A stretch of DNA of 33,093 nucleotides from Methanolinea sp. GTDB lineage: Archaea > Halobacteriota > Methanomicrobia > Methanomicrobiales > Methanospirillaceae. Where the stretch lies: assembly GCA_030019395.1 (NCBI GenBank), contig JASEES010000003.1, positions 1 to 33,093 on the forward strand. Direction: 5' to 3'. Below, one piece after another: positions 1 through 7,606 of the stretch (position 1 is the first letter of the stretch; every line of letters starts with the position of its first letter). The translations under genes and the position numbers were made by a program. The notes under the pieces were generated by a model. The model made no database searches, was not told the origin of the DNA, and saw only the letters and a program-made list of their open reading frames with translations.

Positions 1-40
1 CCGCACTCTTCGTGACACTCTTCTGGACAAAGTCTGCCAT
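1..40 (-). CDS. N-terminus of an unidentified protein, cut by the window edge
   Basis: Thirteen codons are open on the minus strand from an ATG at 40..38, beginning MADFVQKSVTKSA, and they run off the left edge. The start is supported by a GGAG Shine-Dalgarno motif at 51-54, ten bases upstream, and by an AT-rich TATA-like element (TTTATATA on the minus strand) at about 94-101. The product cannot be named from so few residues. An inverted repeat between the TATA element and the ribosome-binding site suggests a repressible promoter. A short conserved-looking alternative on the other strand was not seen. Confidence 0.4.
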   Translation of the reverse strand, partial: MADFVQKSVTKSA

Positions 41-54
41 GCTGCTGATACTCC

Positions 55-101
55 TTGTCTACCGGTCTCCCGGGATGTCCGGTAGACAACCAGTATATAA
101 A
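55..101 (-). promoter_or_regulatory. Perfect 11-bp inverted repeat next to a TATA element (putative operator)
   Basis: The arms TTGTCTACCGG (55-65) and CCGGTAGACAA (79-89) are exact reverse complements separated by 13 bases. A TATA-like element lies at 94-101. Reading leftwards, transcription would begin about 25 bases beyond the TATA element, inside the repeat, and the gene starting at position 40 follows. This is the usual placement of an archaeal repressor site; it could also form an RNA hairpin in the leader. The repressor is unknown. Confidence 0.5.
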
Positions 102-204
102 GGAGGGGGAGTATATGGGCGTGACTGTATCGCGGGGGAAAAGATCCATTAAGGGTTAAATTGAACCCCTTTTGCCTCTTTAAGCACTCAAATAATTTTA
201 TCTC

Positions 205-921
205 CTAGATCTTTTTGGAGACCACGAGGAGTCGCCCGTCTGAAACCACTACGACTCTGTCCGGGGGAATCTTTTCCCAGCTGGCATAATGCGGGGATCC
301 AAGCTTCTTCGTGGATATCACGATGGCACCACCGTAGTCCTTTTCCCGCCGGGATATATAGAGCGGGGCAGCTGCGTAATGGTTGAAGGCGTAGAGGACA
401 GAACCATCGGAAAGCAGGAAATTAAAGGTAATATTCCTCGAATACCGCTCAAAAAGCGTCCTGATGCCGTCTTTGACAGCCGGATAGAGCCCGTGGAACC
501 CGGGGCGGTTCATGGAGGATTCGATATCGTCTGCCAGGACATGGAATGCCTGTTCGGAATCGGTGGTCCCCTCCGAACGCGGGTGCAGGGGGATGCCGGG
601 AATGGTCCCGTTGTGCGCAAAGACCCAGTCCCTGTCACACAAATCTCTCCTGAACGGATGGCAGTTATTCGTGCATACCACTCCCCGGGTAGCAGAGCGC
701 AGGTGGGCAATAATGATCCTGCTGGCTGCATTCCGGATGAGTGCACGGAACTTTTCACTTGACCCTGCCCCTCCCGGTTCCCTTTCGATAACTGCTTTTC
801 CATCCTGGTAATACGCAAGTCCCCACCCGTCCCTGTTCTCACCGGAGAATTCTTTGAATGACAACAGGCTGTGTACTGCCCTGTCCGGCTGCTGGCAGCT
901 CATTCCAAACAATTCACACAT
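205..921 (-). CDS. Class II (Ntn-type) glutamine amidotransferase, YafJ-like
   Basis: The 238-aa product starts MCELFGMS, so the catalytic Cys becomes the N-terminal residue after Met removal, as required in class II glutamine amidotransferases. This is why the start at 921 is chosen over an upstream ATG at 993. Further family signatures are NRDGWGLAYY (substrate loop), a LRSATRG segment, NCHPF, and FAHNGTIPG around residues 85-115. It has only the glutaminase domain, as in YafJ/EgtC-like stand-alone proteins that hydrolyse glutamine or gamma-glutamyl amides. The acceptor substrate is unknown. A GGTGGGAG motif precedes the ATG, and a TATA-like GATATATG lies at about 958-966. The gene is divergent from orc1/cdc6. 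Confidence 0.85.
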   Translation of the reverse strand: MCELFGMSCQQPDRAVHSLLSFKEFSGENRDGWGLAYYQDGKAVIEREPGGAGSSEKFRALIRNAASRIIIAHLRSATRGVVCTNNCHPFRRDLCDRDWVFAHNGTIPGIPLHPRSEGTTDSEQAFHVLADDIESSMNRPGFHGLYPAVKDGIRTLFERYSRNITFNFLLSDGSVLYAFNHYAAAPLYISRREKDYGGAIVISTKKLGSPHYASWEKIPPDRVVVVSDGRLLVVSKKI

Positions 922-1077
922 GGAAAACACTCCCACCGGGAATTCTCCCTGTACCTGCATATATCCCCTCCGTTCCGATGAGGCTGTCGCCAATGACCAA
1001 TACCTTTATCAGGGGTCACTTTCAGTCCCCGCGGTCCAGGGATAAATAGCCCCGGGCCCGAAGACTGATCGGATACG
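922..1077. promoter_or_regulatory. Divergent promoter region between the amidotransferase and orc1/cdc6
   Basis: On the minus strand a TATA-like GATATATG (about 958-966) lies 40-45 bases before the amidotransferase start, leaving a short leader with a Shine-Dalgarno motif. On the plus strand GGATAAATAG (about 1039-1048) lies roughly 30 bases before the orc1/cdc6 ATG, so that transcript is probably leaderless. I saw no clear origin recognition box (ORB/mini-ORB) repeats here by eye. Confidence 0.5.
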
Positions 1078-2202
1078 ATGAAGAAATACCTCTATTCCGA
1101 CGAGACCCTCTTCCGCAACGGGGATTTGTTCGAGATAGACTACGTCCCCGAGGAGTTCCATTTCCGCGAATCCCAGATGAAGGACATCGCACTTGCCCTC
1201 CGCCCTGCCCTCCACGGCCGCCGCCCGTTGAACATCGCCCTCCGGGGGCTGCCGGGGACCGGCAAGACGACTGCCGTGAAGCGGATCTTTGCCGAGGTGG
1301 AAGAGACGACGCCCCGCCTCGTCCCTGTCTACGTGAACTGCCAGACGGACACCACGAAGTACGGCATCTTCTCGAGGATCTTTGCCGCCCTGAGCGGCCA
1401 CCCGGCACCGCTGACGGGAATCCCCCTCCGCACGCTGATCGGGAAGGTGGGCCGGACGATGAGCGAGAGGGGCGTGGTCGTCTCGGTCTGCCTGGACGAT
1501 GCCAACTACCTGCTCCCGAACAGGGTCTTAAACGGCGTCCTCTTCTCCATCCTCCGCCTCCACCAGGAATTCCCCGGTGCCCGGGCCGGCGTCATCCTCC
1601 CGATGAGCACCATGGACGTCAAACTCCCGCAGGAACTGGATTCCGGCGTGCTCTCGGTCCTCCAGTTGCGGGAGATCTTCTTTCCGCCCTATAGGGAAGA
1701 GGAGATCGCCGCGATCCTCGGGGAGCGGGTCCGCAGGGGCCTCTACCCGAACGTCGTCTCCGACGCACTCCTCGGGCTCATCGTGGGGCAGACGATGCGG
1801 TCCGGGGACCTGCGGGTCGGGCTCGACCTCATCAGGCAGAGCGCCCTCCTCGCCGAGCGGGACGGGAGGACGGCCATCCGGGAGGACGACGTCCTCGCCG
1901 CGTACGAGGTCTCCCGCTTCGTCCAGCTCTCGGCCTCGGTCCGGGCCCTGACGCCTCCCGAGCGGTCCCTGCTCTACGTCATCGCCGACATGGCGGTCGG
2001 TGCCGGTTCGTACCTTTCGACCGGTGCAGTTTACGATGCTGCAGCAGAGAAGATGGCGATGAGCTATTCCAGTTTCTACGAGAGGCTCCGGAAGTTTGAC
2101 CAGATGCGGCTGATTGAGCTCTCCCATGTGGCCGGGAACGGGAGGACGAGGGAGATTGCGCTCCGGTGGGAGCCGGAGAAGGTGAGGGAAGTGTGCGGGT
2201 AG
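1078..2202 (+). CDS. cdc6: Orc1/Cdc6 family replication initiator
   Basis: This 374-aa protein has the Cdc6 N-terminus (FEIDYVPEEFHFRESQ), a Walker A motif GLPGTGKTTA at about residues 57-66, a Walker-B-like CLDDANYL, and a C-terminal winged-helix region from about residue 280. The length is normal for archaeal Orc1/Cdc6. It would bind origin repeats and load MCM helicase. The Walker B motif reads DD rather than the usual DE, which may lower ATP turnover or mark a divergent paralogue. No Shine-Dalgarno motif precedes the ATG; the TATA element about 30 bases upstream fits a leaderless mRNA. The neighbouring accessory block makes a plasmid- or element-derived paralogue possible. Confidence 0.9.
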   Translation: MKKYLYSDETLFRNGDLFEIDYVPEEFHFRESQMKDIALALRPALHGRRPLNIALRGLPGTGKTTAVKRIFAEVEETTPRLVPVYVNCQTDTTKYGIFSRIFAALSGHPAPLTGIPLRTLIGKVGRTMSERGVVVSVCLDDANYLLPNRVLNGVLFSILRLHQEFPGARAGVILPMSTMDVKLPQELDSGVLSVLQLREIFFPPYREEEIAAILGERVRRGLYPNVVSDALLGLIVGQTMRSGDLRVGLDLIRQSALLAERDGRTAIREDDVLAAYEVSRFVQLSASVRALTPPERSLLYVIADMAVGAGSYLSTGAVYDAAAEKMAMSYSSFYERLRKFDQMRLIELSHVAGNGRTREIALRWEPEKVREVCG

Positions 2203-2348
2203 GGGGAGTTGGTTCCTTTGTGAGAATGAAGCAATCAGGGGATTTTATCTCTTCTTTCCCGTTGTTATAAGGTTCCCGGGACAATGAAGAAAATGCCAGC
2301 CTGTTTTCATTTAAATCAGTTATCAATTAATAGGAGATTTTTATACTG

Positions 2349-2681
2349 TTGAACCGGATTATCCTCTCATTTCAGGGGGAAAAGAGAAAACCAGGATTCA
2401 AACCTGTCCCGAGAGAAATCCTCGTTTACGTAAAAGAGGCAATAAAAATCCACGGTACGACATGTACAGTTTGCGGCTTCAACTTTGAAAGGAAGCATGG
2501 AAAATTCGGCGAGGGTTACATCGAAATACATCACCTCAAACCACATGCCTCTATAAGGGGGGAACGGGCCGTAGACCCAAAAAGTGACCTGGTACCGCTC
2601 TGTTCAAATTGCCACCGGATGATTCACAAGCCAGATCCGATGCTGACCATCGAAGAATTGAAAAAAGCCATTCACGATTGA
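2349..2681 (+). CDS. Small HNH endonuclease (McrA-like)
   Basis: The product of 110 aa carries a complete HNH/zinc module: CTVCGFNF, then EIHHLKP, then DLVPLCSNCHRMIH, matching the ββα-metal nucleases in McrA-type restriction proteins. Such domains usually follow a DNA-recognition domain; here only about 35 residues precede it, so this may be a stand-alone nuclease or a remnant. The reading frame opens after a stop at 2331-2333 and has no ATG before the motif. TTG at 2349, 12 bases after GGAG at 2333-2336, is the likely start. The DNA is visibly richer in A+T than cdc6, which suggests transfer. A nuclease gene of another fold follows 66 bases downstream. Confidence 0.75.
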   Translation: MNRIILSFQGEKRKPGFKPVPREILVYVKEAIKIHGTTCTVCGFNFERKHGKFGEGYIEIHHLKPHASIRGERAVDPKSDLVPLCSNCHRMIHKPDPMLTIEELKKAIHD

Positions 2682-2747
2682 AACAATTTTTTCCGGCGGG
2701 CACATCAAACCGGTATCTTTACCAAAATATTTGTTCCATGATAATCT

Positions 2748-3794
2748 ATGGCTCACAATGTCAAATTGTGGATGGTATCAAAAGGTAATATTTTAAACGA
2801 GATGCATCGGAAAAAACTCGATTTTGAATCACGGCTTGAAGATTGGATCGAGCAGGATATATCGATCCTGTCAGACGATTACCTCGTTATCGGGCGACAA
2901 GTGCCCACCGACTATGACACTTTTATCGACCTCTTGTGCATTGACAGGAACGGGGACCTCGTCATTATCGAATTGAAGCGGGACAGGACACCGAGGGAAA
3001 CTGTTGCCCAGGTGCTCGATTACGCGAGCTGGGTGCGTAATTTATCAAGGGATGATGTGATTTCCATCGCAAACAGCTATCTGAAAGAAAAAGGTCCCCT
3101 TGAGAATGCATTCTTTCAAAAATTCCAGGAAAATCTCCCCGATGTATTGAATGCCTCCCATTCGATGCTCGTCGTGGCGTCCGATATCGACGCGAGCACG
3201 GACCGCATCGTGCACTATCTCTCGGAAACCCGCGGAGTCGGGATAAATATCGCTGAATTCCAGTATTTCAGGGAAAATAACCAGGCTGAATACATTTCAA
3301 GGGTGTTCCTCATCGATCCGGAGACTGTCTCATCCAATACCAAACGTGGTACAGATTCAAAGAGGAAGCGTTCTCTCACAAGGGAGGAACTCGAAGAAAT
3401 TGCAAAACAAAACGGGGTAAATGAAATCTATTCCACGCTCGTAGAGAATGTGAAGGATTATTTCGAGAGTTCGAGGACAACCCGATCCTCTATTGGATTC
3501 GAAGGAAAAAATATCGGGGAGATTGGAAAGGGTGTGATTTTCAACCTGATTCCTTCGAAAAGTAATTCCGAAACGGGATTGAAATTCCAGGTCTATTCAA
3601 ACCGTTTCTCACAGTATTTCAACTGTACAAAAGAAGAACTGATCAATATCCTGCCCAAGAACATCCACGACTGGGTTTATGAGAGCTCTGACGGGAGTGA
3701 GGACTGGGTGGGATACGAGGGATATTTCAAAACGGATGAAGAAGTGGATACATTTTTGGAGGGGTTCCGAAACCTTGGAGATCGAGAAGAATAA
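2748..3794 (+). CDS. NucS/DUF91-type PD-(D/E)XK nuclease protein
   Basis: The 348-aa protein has at about residues 58-80 the sequence DTFIDLLCIDRNG, then VIIELKRD, giving the D...ExK active site of PD-(D/E)XK nucleases. TVAQVLDYASWV follows, as in DUF91/NucS C-terminal domains. The classical NucS N-terminal DNA-binding domain is absent: the nuclease is N-terminal, and residues 215-348 form a second domain seen in DUF91-containing proteins. Specificity is unknown; DNA repair or defence are both plausible. It follows the HNH gene on the same strand in the same AT-richer DNA. Its stop codon directly abuts the stop of the convergent primase gene, with no space between them. The ATG lacks a Shine-Dalgarno motif, and an AAAATATTTG element sits about 20 bases upstream. 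Confidence 0.75.
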   Translation: MAHNVKLWMVSKGNILNEMHRKKLDFESRLEDWIEQDISILSDDYLVIGRQVPTDYDTFIDLLCIDRNGDLVIIELKRDRTPRETVAQVLDYASWVRNLSRDDVISIANSYLKEKGPLENAFFQKFQENLPDVLNASHSMLVVASDIDASTDRIVHYLSETRGVGINIAEFQYFRENNQAEYISRVFLIDPETVSSNTKRGTDSKRKRSLTREELEEIAKQNGVNEIYSTLVENVKDYFESSRTTRSSIGFEGKNIGEIGKGVIFNLIPSKSNSETGLKFQVYSNRFSQYFNCTKEELINILPKNIHDWVYESSDGSEDWVGYEGYFKTDEEVDTFLEGFRNLGDREE

Positions 3795-6614
3795 TTACAC
3801 CACCCCCCTCTCCCTGTTCCACTCCCTAACCATCCTCCCGTAGCACCCCTCGCACACACCGACCCGTTTCTCCGCACACCAGAAGACCGCCTTTCCCCCG
3901 TTGCAGATGTCGCACCGGCCGAGGTCCGATTGCACCCGCGTGAAGTCACGGTGATCGAGGAGACCGGGCAGGGGGTCCACGCGGAACGGCTTTGTGACCT
4001 TTGCACCATTGATGCACGTTTGCACATCTTTGCACCCGCCGGTGCAAACGTGGGAACCATCCTGCACGTCCGGAACCGTGATCGGGGACTTACCCGCAGG
4101 TTTCGCGGAGACGTTTGCACCTTTTGCAGGAACGCACGGGACGGCAGAACCACTGCCCGGCCCTCCAGTCGTGCTCTGCTCTTCCTGCAAATGGTGCAAA
4201 GAGGGACATGAGGGGGTCTCTCTCCCGGTACCGGAGTCACCGTTTCCCGATCCGGGGCCGGATACAGCCCCTTGTGTATTTGCACCTCCCGGGTGCAAAC
4301 CGGGTGCAAAGGTGCAAATATCGGGCCCCTGACCACCGTCCCCTGCCGTGTCCCCGGCAGCCTCCTCCTCGAGCCAGATCTCCGGCCGGGCCGTCCACTT
4401 CCGGAAAGCCGCTATGTCAAACGAGAAGTAGTGCTCGCGGTGCCTCACCTCCCGCCCGGAGATCTCCCCGCTGACGATCGCGTCGATGTAGCTGACTGCC
4501 GGGCACTTGTCGAGGATACCGGGATAGGACCCGTGGCCGTTCCGGTACCCCTTCAGGAGGCGGTAGGCCTGGTAGTACGAGAGCCCGAGCGCCTCCTGGA
4601 GCTGCCGGATGGAAAAGACCTCAAGGCCCATCTTCGCGATGGTCTCGAGGGCCGCAGCCTCGGTCCGGGTCTGCTTCGTATCCTGCGCCCCGGTCTCGCT
4701 CGAGAGCTCAATAAAGAGCCTGCGGGCGTATGCGAAGTCCTCCCGGTTCGCGACGATGCTCCCGCCGGCGTCCCGTTCCCGCTGGAGGAAAAAGAGCCTC
4801 GCGTGGCACTTGAGCAGGTCAAAGAGCATCCCCGGGTTCCGCCGGTTCCGGGTTGCCGAGAAATGGACCCGCGGGGCGAAGGGGACGCGGACGTGCAGGA
4901 CCTCCTCCTTGATGATCTCCCACATCGCCCGGGCAGCGAGGACGTCGGCGTCTTCCCCGTCCCCGGCCGGCTTTGCCTCGCGGTCCTTCAGGTGCGCAAG
5001 GACCGCTGCGTCCTGGTCGGCCGAATCGTCGATCCAGGCACAGAGCATCCGGTTCATGACCTGGTCGTCCCCGGCATGCTCCACCTTTGCCAGCCACCAG
5101 ACGCATCGCGGGGGAATCGTGCAGACCCGGACCTGCCGGTCGCTCGTCAGCGTCCGGTGCTCGATCGGCTCCCGGAAATTCGCGGTCGCCGCCTTCAGCA
5201 CCTCCTGCAGGTCGTCGGAGAGCCAGACGTCGTCGAAGAGGAGCACGGTTCCCGGCTGCACCGCGTGGTAGTACAGGGCCTTGTCCGAGACCGTTCCCTT
5301 CAGCCTGAACCGGGGCGGCAGCAGGTTGAGCATCGCCCGGCAGGCGTGCGTCTTGCCCTTCCCCGAGTTCCCGGAGATGGCGACGTGCAGGCCCTGCGTG
5401 TTCTCCACCGACTGGGAGGCGATCGAGAGCACGAGGCACTCGGCGACCATGCGGTCCCCGACGTGCTCCCGGGAAAAGACGGAGAGGAGGAACCCGAGCG
5501 GGTCGCCGGACCGCAGGATCTCCTCTGCCCGGGCCCGGGCCTCCGCCTCTGCCGCGGACGGAGGGGGCGGGGCCGCTCCAGCCGCGGGGGACGGCCCGTC
5601 CACCCTCTTCTCCCGCCGGTGCCGCCCGGACCGGTCGCGGAGCTCCTGCCACCGCTGCCTCCCCCCGCCGCAGGAGTCGTGCTTGCAGCCGGCGTACAGG
5701 GCTCCGCTCGGGAACTGGATCGCGAACGCCCCGTCCCGGTGGGCCGACGAGAACGGGCACTCCTCGAGGACAAACAGGGTCCCGCCCTGCCACGGTTTCT
5801 CGGACCGGACCGCGATCCCGTGGGCCGGGAGCCACTCGCGGAGGTCGATGCCCGGACCCTTTGCCGGCCGCCCCCGGCCCGGGTCGGCTTGCGGGAGCAG
5901 CCCGGCGAGACGGCGGAGCAGGCCGGCCGGAACCGCCTGCACCCTGCCGGGGACGGAGAGGAGGCGGGACTGCCGGTGCGGCCGGGAAGCGGTGTTGTCG
6001 CCCTTCTTCGCGGCCGTCCCGTAGAGCTTCCAGATGCGGGCCGCGTTGTAGTTCGCGGCATCGACGGACACGATGCCGTCCGAAAAGAGCGTGTCGAGGA
6101 CCGCAAGGCACGCCTTCACGAGGTCCGCGGACTCCCCGTCGTTGGGAAGGTCGATGCGGTAGAGGAGGTGGGCACCGTTCCCCGAATCGGCGATGACCGG
6201 GTCGGGCCACCCCGCCTCCTGCCCGAGGAACGCGGCAATCTCCCTGGCCCGGGCGAGTGCTGCTTCGTGTTCCGCGTCCGTCGAGGAGACGCCGCTCGGC
6301 CGGACAGGGTCCAGGTCGACCGGGAGCCACCGCCTGCGGAGGACATCGGAATCGCCCGTGGTCGGGTCTTTCCGCCCGATGTCCATCTGGACCCGGTTGG
6401 CCCTCCGCGAGAGGAGGGCAGGGTCGACCTCGTTGAGGGTGACGTACACGCCCCCGACGTCCGGGAGAACGTCGAGGTTTGCGGCCTTTTCCGCGAGGGC
6501 AGCGAAGTCGTCGAAGTACCCGGAATGGACCCCGCGGGCAGAGAGCGCCCGCAGTTCCACGACCCCTCCGCCGGGAAAGAGTGTCGCGAGGGCCTTTATG
6601 ATCTCCCCGGTCAT
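3795..6614 (-). CDS. Plasmid/virus-type primase-helicase fusion
   Basis: This 939-aa protein joins an archaeo-eukaryotic primase-like domain to a P-loop helicase. The primase part shows VDLDP (D100/D102, metal binding), SGNGAHLLY (H149) and a DAANYNAARIWKLYGT segment near 185-200. A Cys/His element follows (C286, H292, C310, C315), as in phage and plasmid primases. Helicase signatures are Walker A SGNSGKGKT (414-422) and Walker B LLFDD (457-461). A winged-helix-like region lies near 655-690. After a low-complexity linker (about 755-870), a C-terminal zinc module has C901, C904, C913, C921 and C924. Such proteins initiate replication of plasmids, viruses or integrated elements. It ends a three-gene operon, and its ATG overlaps the preceding stop by four bases. 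The linker DNA carries iteron-like repeats. Confidence 0.8.
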   Translation of the reverse strand: MTGEIIKALATLFPGGGVVELRALSARGVHSGYFDDFAALAEKAANLDVLPDVGGVYVTLNEVDPALLSRRANRVQMDIGRKDPTTGDSDVLRRRWLPVDLDPVRPSGVSSTDAEHEAALARAREIAAFLGQEAGWPDPVIADSGNGAHLLYRIDLPNDGESADLVKACLAVLDTLFSDGIVSVDAANYNAARIWKLYGTAAKKGDNTASRPHRQSRLLSVPGRVQAVPAGLLRRLAGLLPQADPGRGRPAKGPGIDLREWLPAHGIAVRSEKPWQGGTLFVLEECPFSSAHRDGAFAIQFPSGALYAGCKHDSCGGGRQRWQELRDRSGRHRREKRVDGPSPAAGAAPPPPSAAEAEARARAEEILRSGDPLGFLLSVFSREHVGDRMVAECLVLSIASQSVENTQGLHVAISGNSGKGKTHACRAMLNLLPPRFRLKGTVSDKALYYHAVQPGTVLLFDDVWLSDDLQEVLKAATANFREPIEHRTLTSDRQVRVCTIPPRCVWWLAKVEHAGDDQVMNRMLCAWIDDSADQDAAVLAHLKDREAKPAGDGEDADVLAARAMWEIIKEEVLHVRVPFAPRVHFSATRNRRNPGMLFDLLKCHARLFFLQRERDAGGSIVANREDFAYARRLFIELSSETGAQDTKQTRTEAAALETIAKMGLEVFSIRQLQEALGLSYYQAYRLLKGYRNGHGSYPGILDKCPAVSYIDAIVSGEISGREVRHREHYFSFDIAAFRKWTARPEIWLEEEAAGDTAGDGGQGPDICTFAPGLHPGGANTQGAVSGPGSGNGDSGTGRETPSCPSLHHLQEEQSTTGGPGSGSAVPCVPAKGANVSAKPAGKSPITVPDVQDGSHVCTGGCKDVQTCINGAKVTKPFRVDPLPGLLDHRDFTRVQSDLGRCDICNGGKAVFWCAEKRVGVCEGCYGRMVREWNRERGVV
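4000..4318. repeat. Iteron-like cluster of TTTGCACC/GGTGCAAA octamers inside the primase-helicase gene
   Basis: Exact plus-strand copies of TTTGCACC begin at 4000, 4029, 4114 and 4279. Exact copies of its reverse complement GGTGCAAA begin at 4041, 4193, 4292, 4303 and 4311. TTTGCACA at 4019 is a near copy. Two pairs form inverted repeats with short spacers (4029/4041 and 4279/4292), and 4303/4311 are adjacent direct copies. The copies fall in different reading frames of the gene (for example as CTFAP, LHP and GAN), so protein repetition does not explain them. Nine exact octamers in 319 bases is far above chance (roughly 0.01 expected on both strands). Inferred role: binding sites for an initiator, that is, a replication origin. 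Confidence 0.7.
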
Positions 6615-6973
6615 ACCGTCCCGTCCTGCCAGTCGGGGACGAGGGGGAAGAGCGGGGCCGAGACCGCCTCGCCCCGGGCCACCCGCGAAAAGCTCACGAC
6701 CGGGATGATGAAGTGGCCGGCCCGGGTGTAGAGGAGGACTGCCTTTCCGCCCCGGCTGATGGCCGCGTGGCCCTCGATGGAGACCGGTTCAGCCTCTTTT
6801 CCTCCCCCGGCGGCCGGTGTGTGCCGGTCCCGGATGATCGGGACGACCCTGCAGAAGGCAAGGAGCGTCCGGACTTCCTGTGCCTCGATCCGGTAGGACC
6901 CGCCCCCGGCCTCGATCCGGAGGGAATCGTCCCCGCCCCGTGCGAGGGTGCCGGGTTCAGTCACCGCGGTCAC
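6611..6973 (-). CDS. Unidentified 120-aa protein of the primase-helicase operon
   Basis: I do not recognise the family. The gene is judged real because its stop overlaps the primase-helicase start by four bases (ATGA) and its own start overlaps the preceding small gene by 17 bases. That is the packing expected of a co-translated replication operon. The protein is soluble, with a Gly/Ala-rich centre and β-strand-like segments such as AVLLYTRAGHFIIPVV near residues 78-93. It has no Cys pair, P-loop or evident helix-turn-helix. An accessory replication or copy-control role is inferred only from position. Confidence 0.55.
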   Translation of the reverse strand: MTAVTEPGTLARGGDDSLRIEAGGGSYRIEAQEVRTLLAFCRVVPIIRDRHTPAAGGGKEAEPVSIEGHAAISRGGKAVLLYTRAGHFIIPVVSFSRVARGEAVSAPLFPLVPDWQDGTV

Positions 6974-7133
6974 CCCGCTTTGCGTGCCGGATCCGCAGGA
7001 CGTAGGTGTGGCCGGCGGTCCGCCGGATCCAAACCTCGGTGATGGTGTCCCCCCGCTTCCTGATCTCTTCCGAGAGGGCCTGCGGTAGGAGGTAGAGCGG
7101 GACCGGCGACGACGAGTACTGTGCCGGGGACAT
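6957..7133 (-). CDS. Unidentified 58-aa protein, first gene of the primase-helicase operon
   Basis: The reading frame overlaps the next gene by 17 bases. Two ATGs lie side by side at 7136 and 7133. The strong Shine-Dalgarno motif GGAGGTG (about 7139-7145 on the minus strand) is five bases from the second and only two from the first, so 7133 is preferred. The protein has a Ser/Pro-rich N-terminus and a basic second half (EIRKRGDTITEVWIRR, ending HAKRGDRGD), compatible with nucleic-acid binding. No family is recognised. Being the first gene of the operon with the best ribosome-binding site, it may be a regulator or small initiation factor; this is inference. Confidence 0.5.
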   Translation of the reverse strand: MSPAQYSSSPVPLYLLPQALSEEIRKRGDTITEVWIRRTAGHTYVLRIRHAKRGDRGD

Positions 7134-7136
7134 CAT

Positions 7137-7606
7137 GCCACCTCCGTTGACCGGCCCGTGTACCCGGGCACCCATACCTTTTTCAGGCCGGGGTGAGAGG
7201 TTATTCCGGGTCCTCCGCCGGAAACCATGGGGGAAAATGGCTCACGTTCCGGGGGGCCCGCTACGATGTCCTGCATGTCTCACCTTCTCCCGTTGGAAAG
7301 AGCCCTTTGGAGCAAAAGGACTCCCCGGTGCGAACGGACGCCGTCCGGTGTCCGCAATGTTTTCCTGGTTGTCGTGTGACCACCTGTCGTTCCATGTTTT
7401 TATCGTTCCTGCAGGGGAGCCGTCGCAGCCGCTCCCTGCACACCAGCATGGAGGGGCGGAGGTAATAAGGGTGAACGGGGCGTGTTGAAAGTGGGGTGAG
7501 AAAAGCGTTGCGGTAGATGATAAAGGAAAGAGGGGGGGAAATCCTGGCTTGCCTTTTTCCCGTCCGGGTACCCGGGGGTTCCAGGTAAAGGAATCCGGGA
7601 ACCGGT
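7137..7606. other. Non-coding stretch upstream of the replication operon, with one stem-loop
   Basis: No convincing coding region is seen on either strand. The first part should hold the promoter of the minus-strand replication operon; only a weak AT-rich element (AAAAAGGTAT on the minus strand, about 7173-7184) is visible. A stem-loop is formed by TGCAGGGGAGC (7410-7420) and GCTCCCTGCA (7431-7440) with one bulged base. A run of T residues at about 7396-7401 precedes it. Its function is unknown. Confidence 0.4.

Noticed and set aside
115-159. 14-codon mini-ORF after AGGAGGGGG on the plus strand
   Set aside because: Too short to judge. The same DNA is better explained as the minus-strand promoter region.
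4272-6731. 819-codon open frame on the plus strand opposite the primase-helicase
   Set aside because: It is an antisense shadow of a high-G+C gene: the product is Pro/Arg/Gly-rich low complexity, without domains, while the minus strand gives clear primase and helicase motifs.
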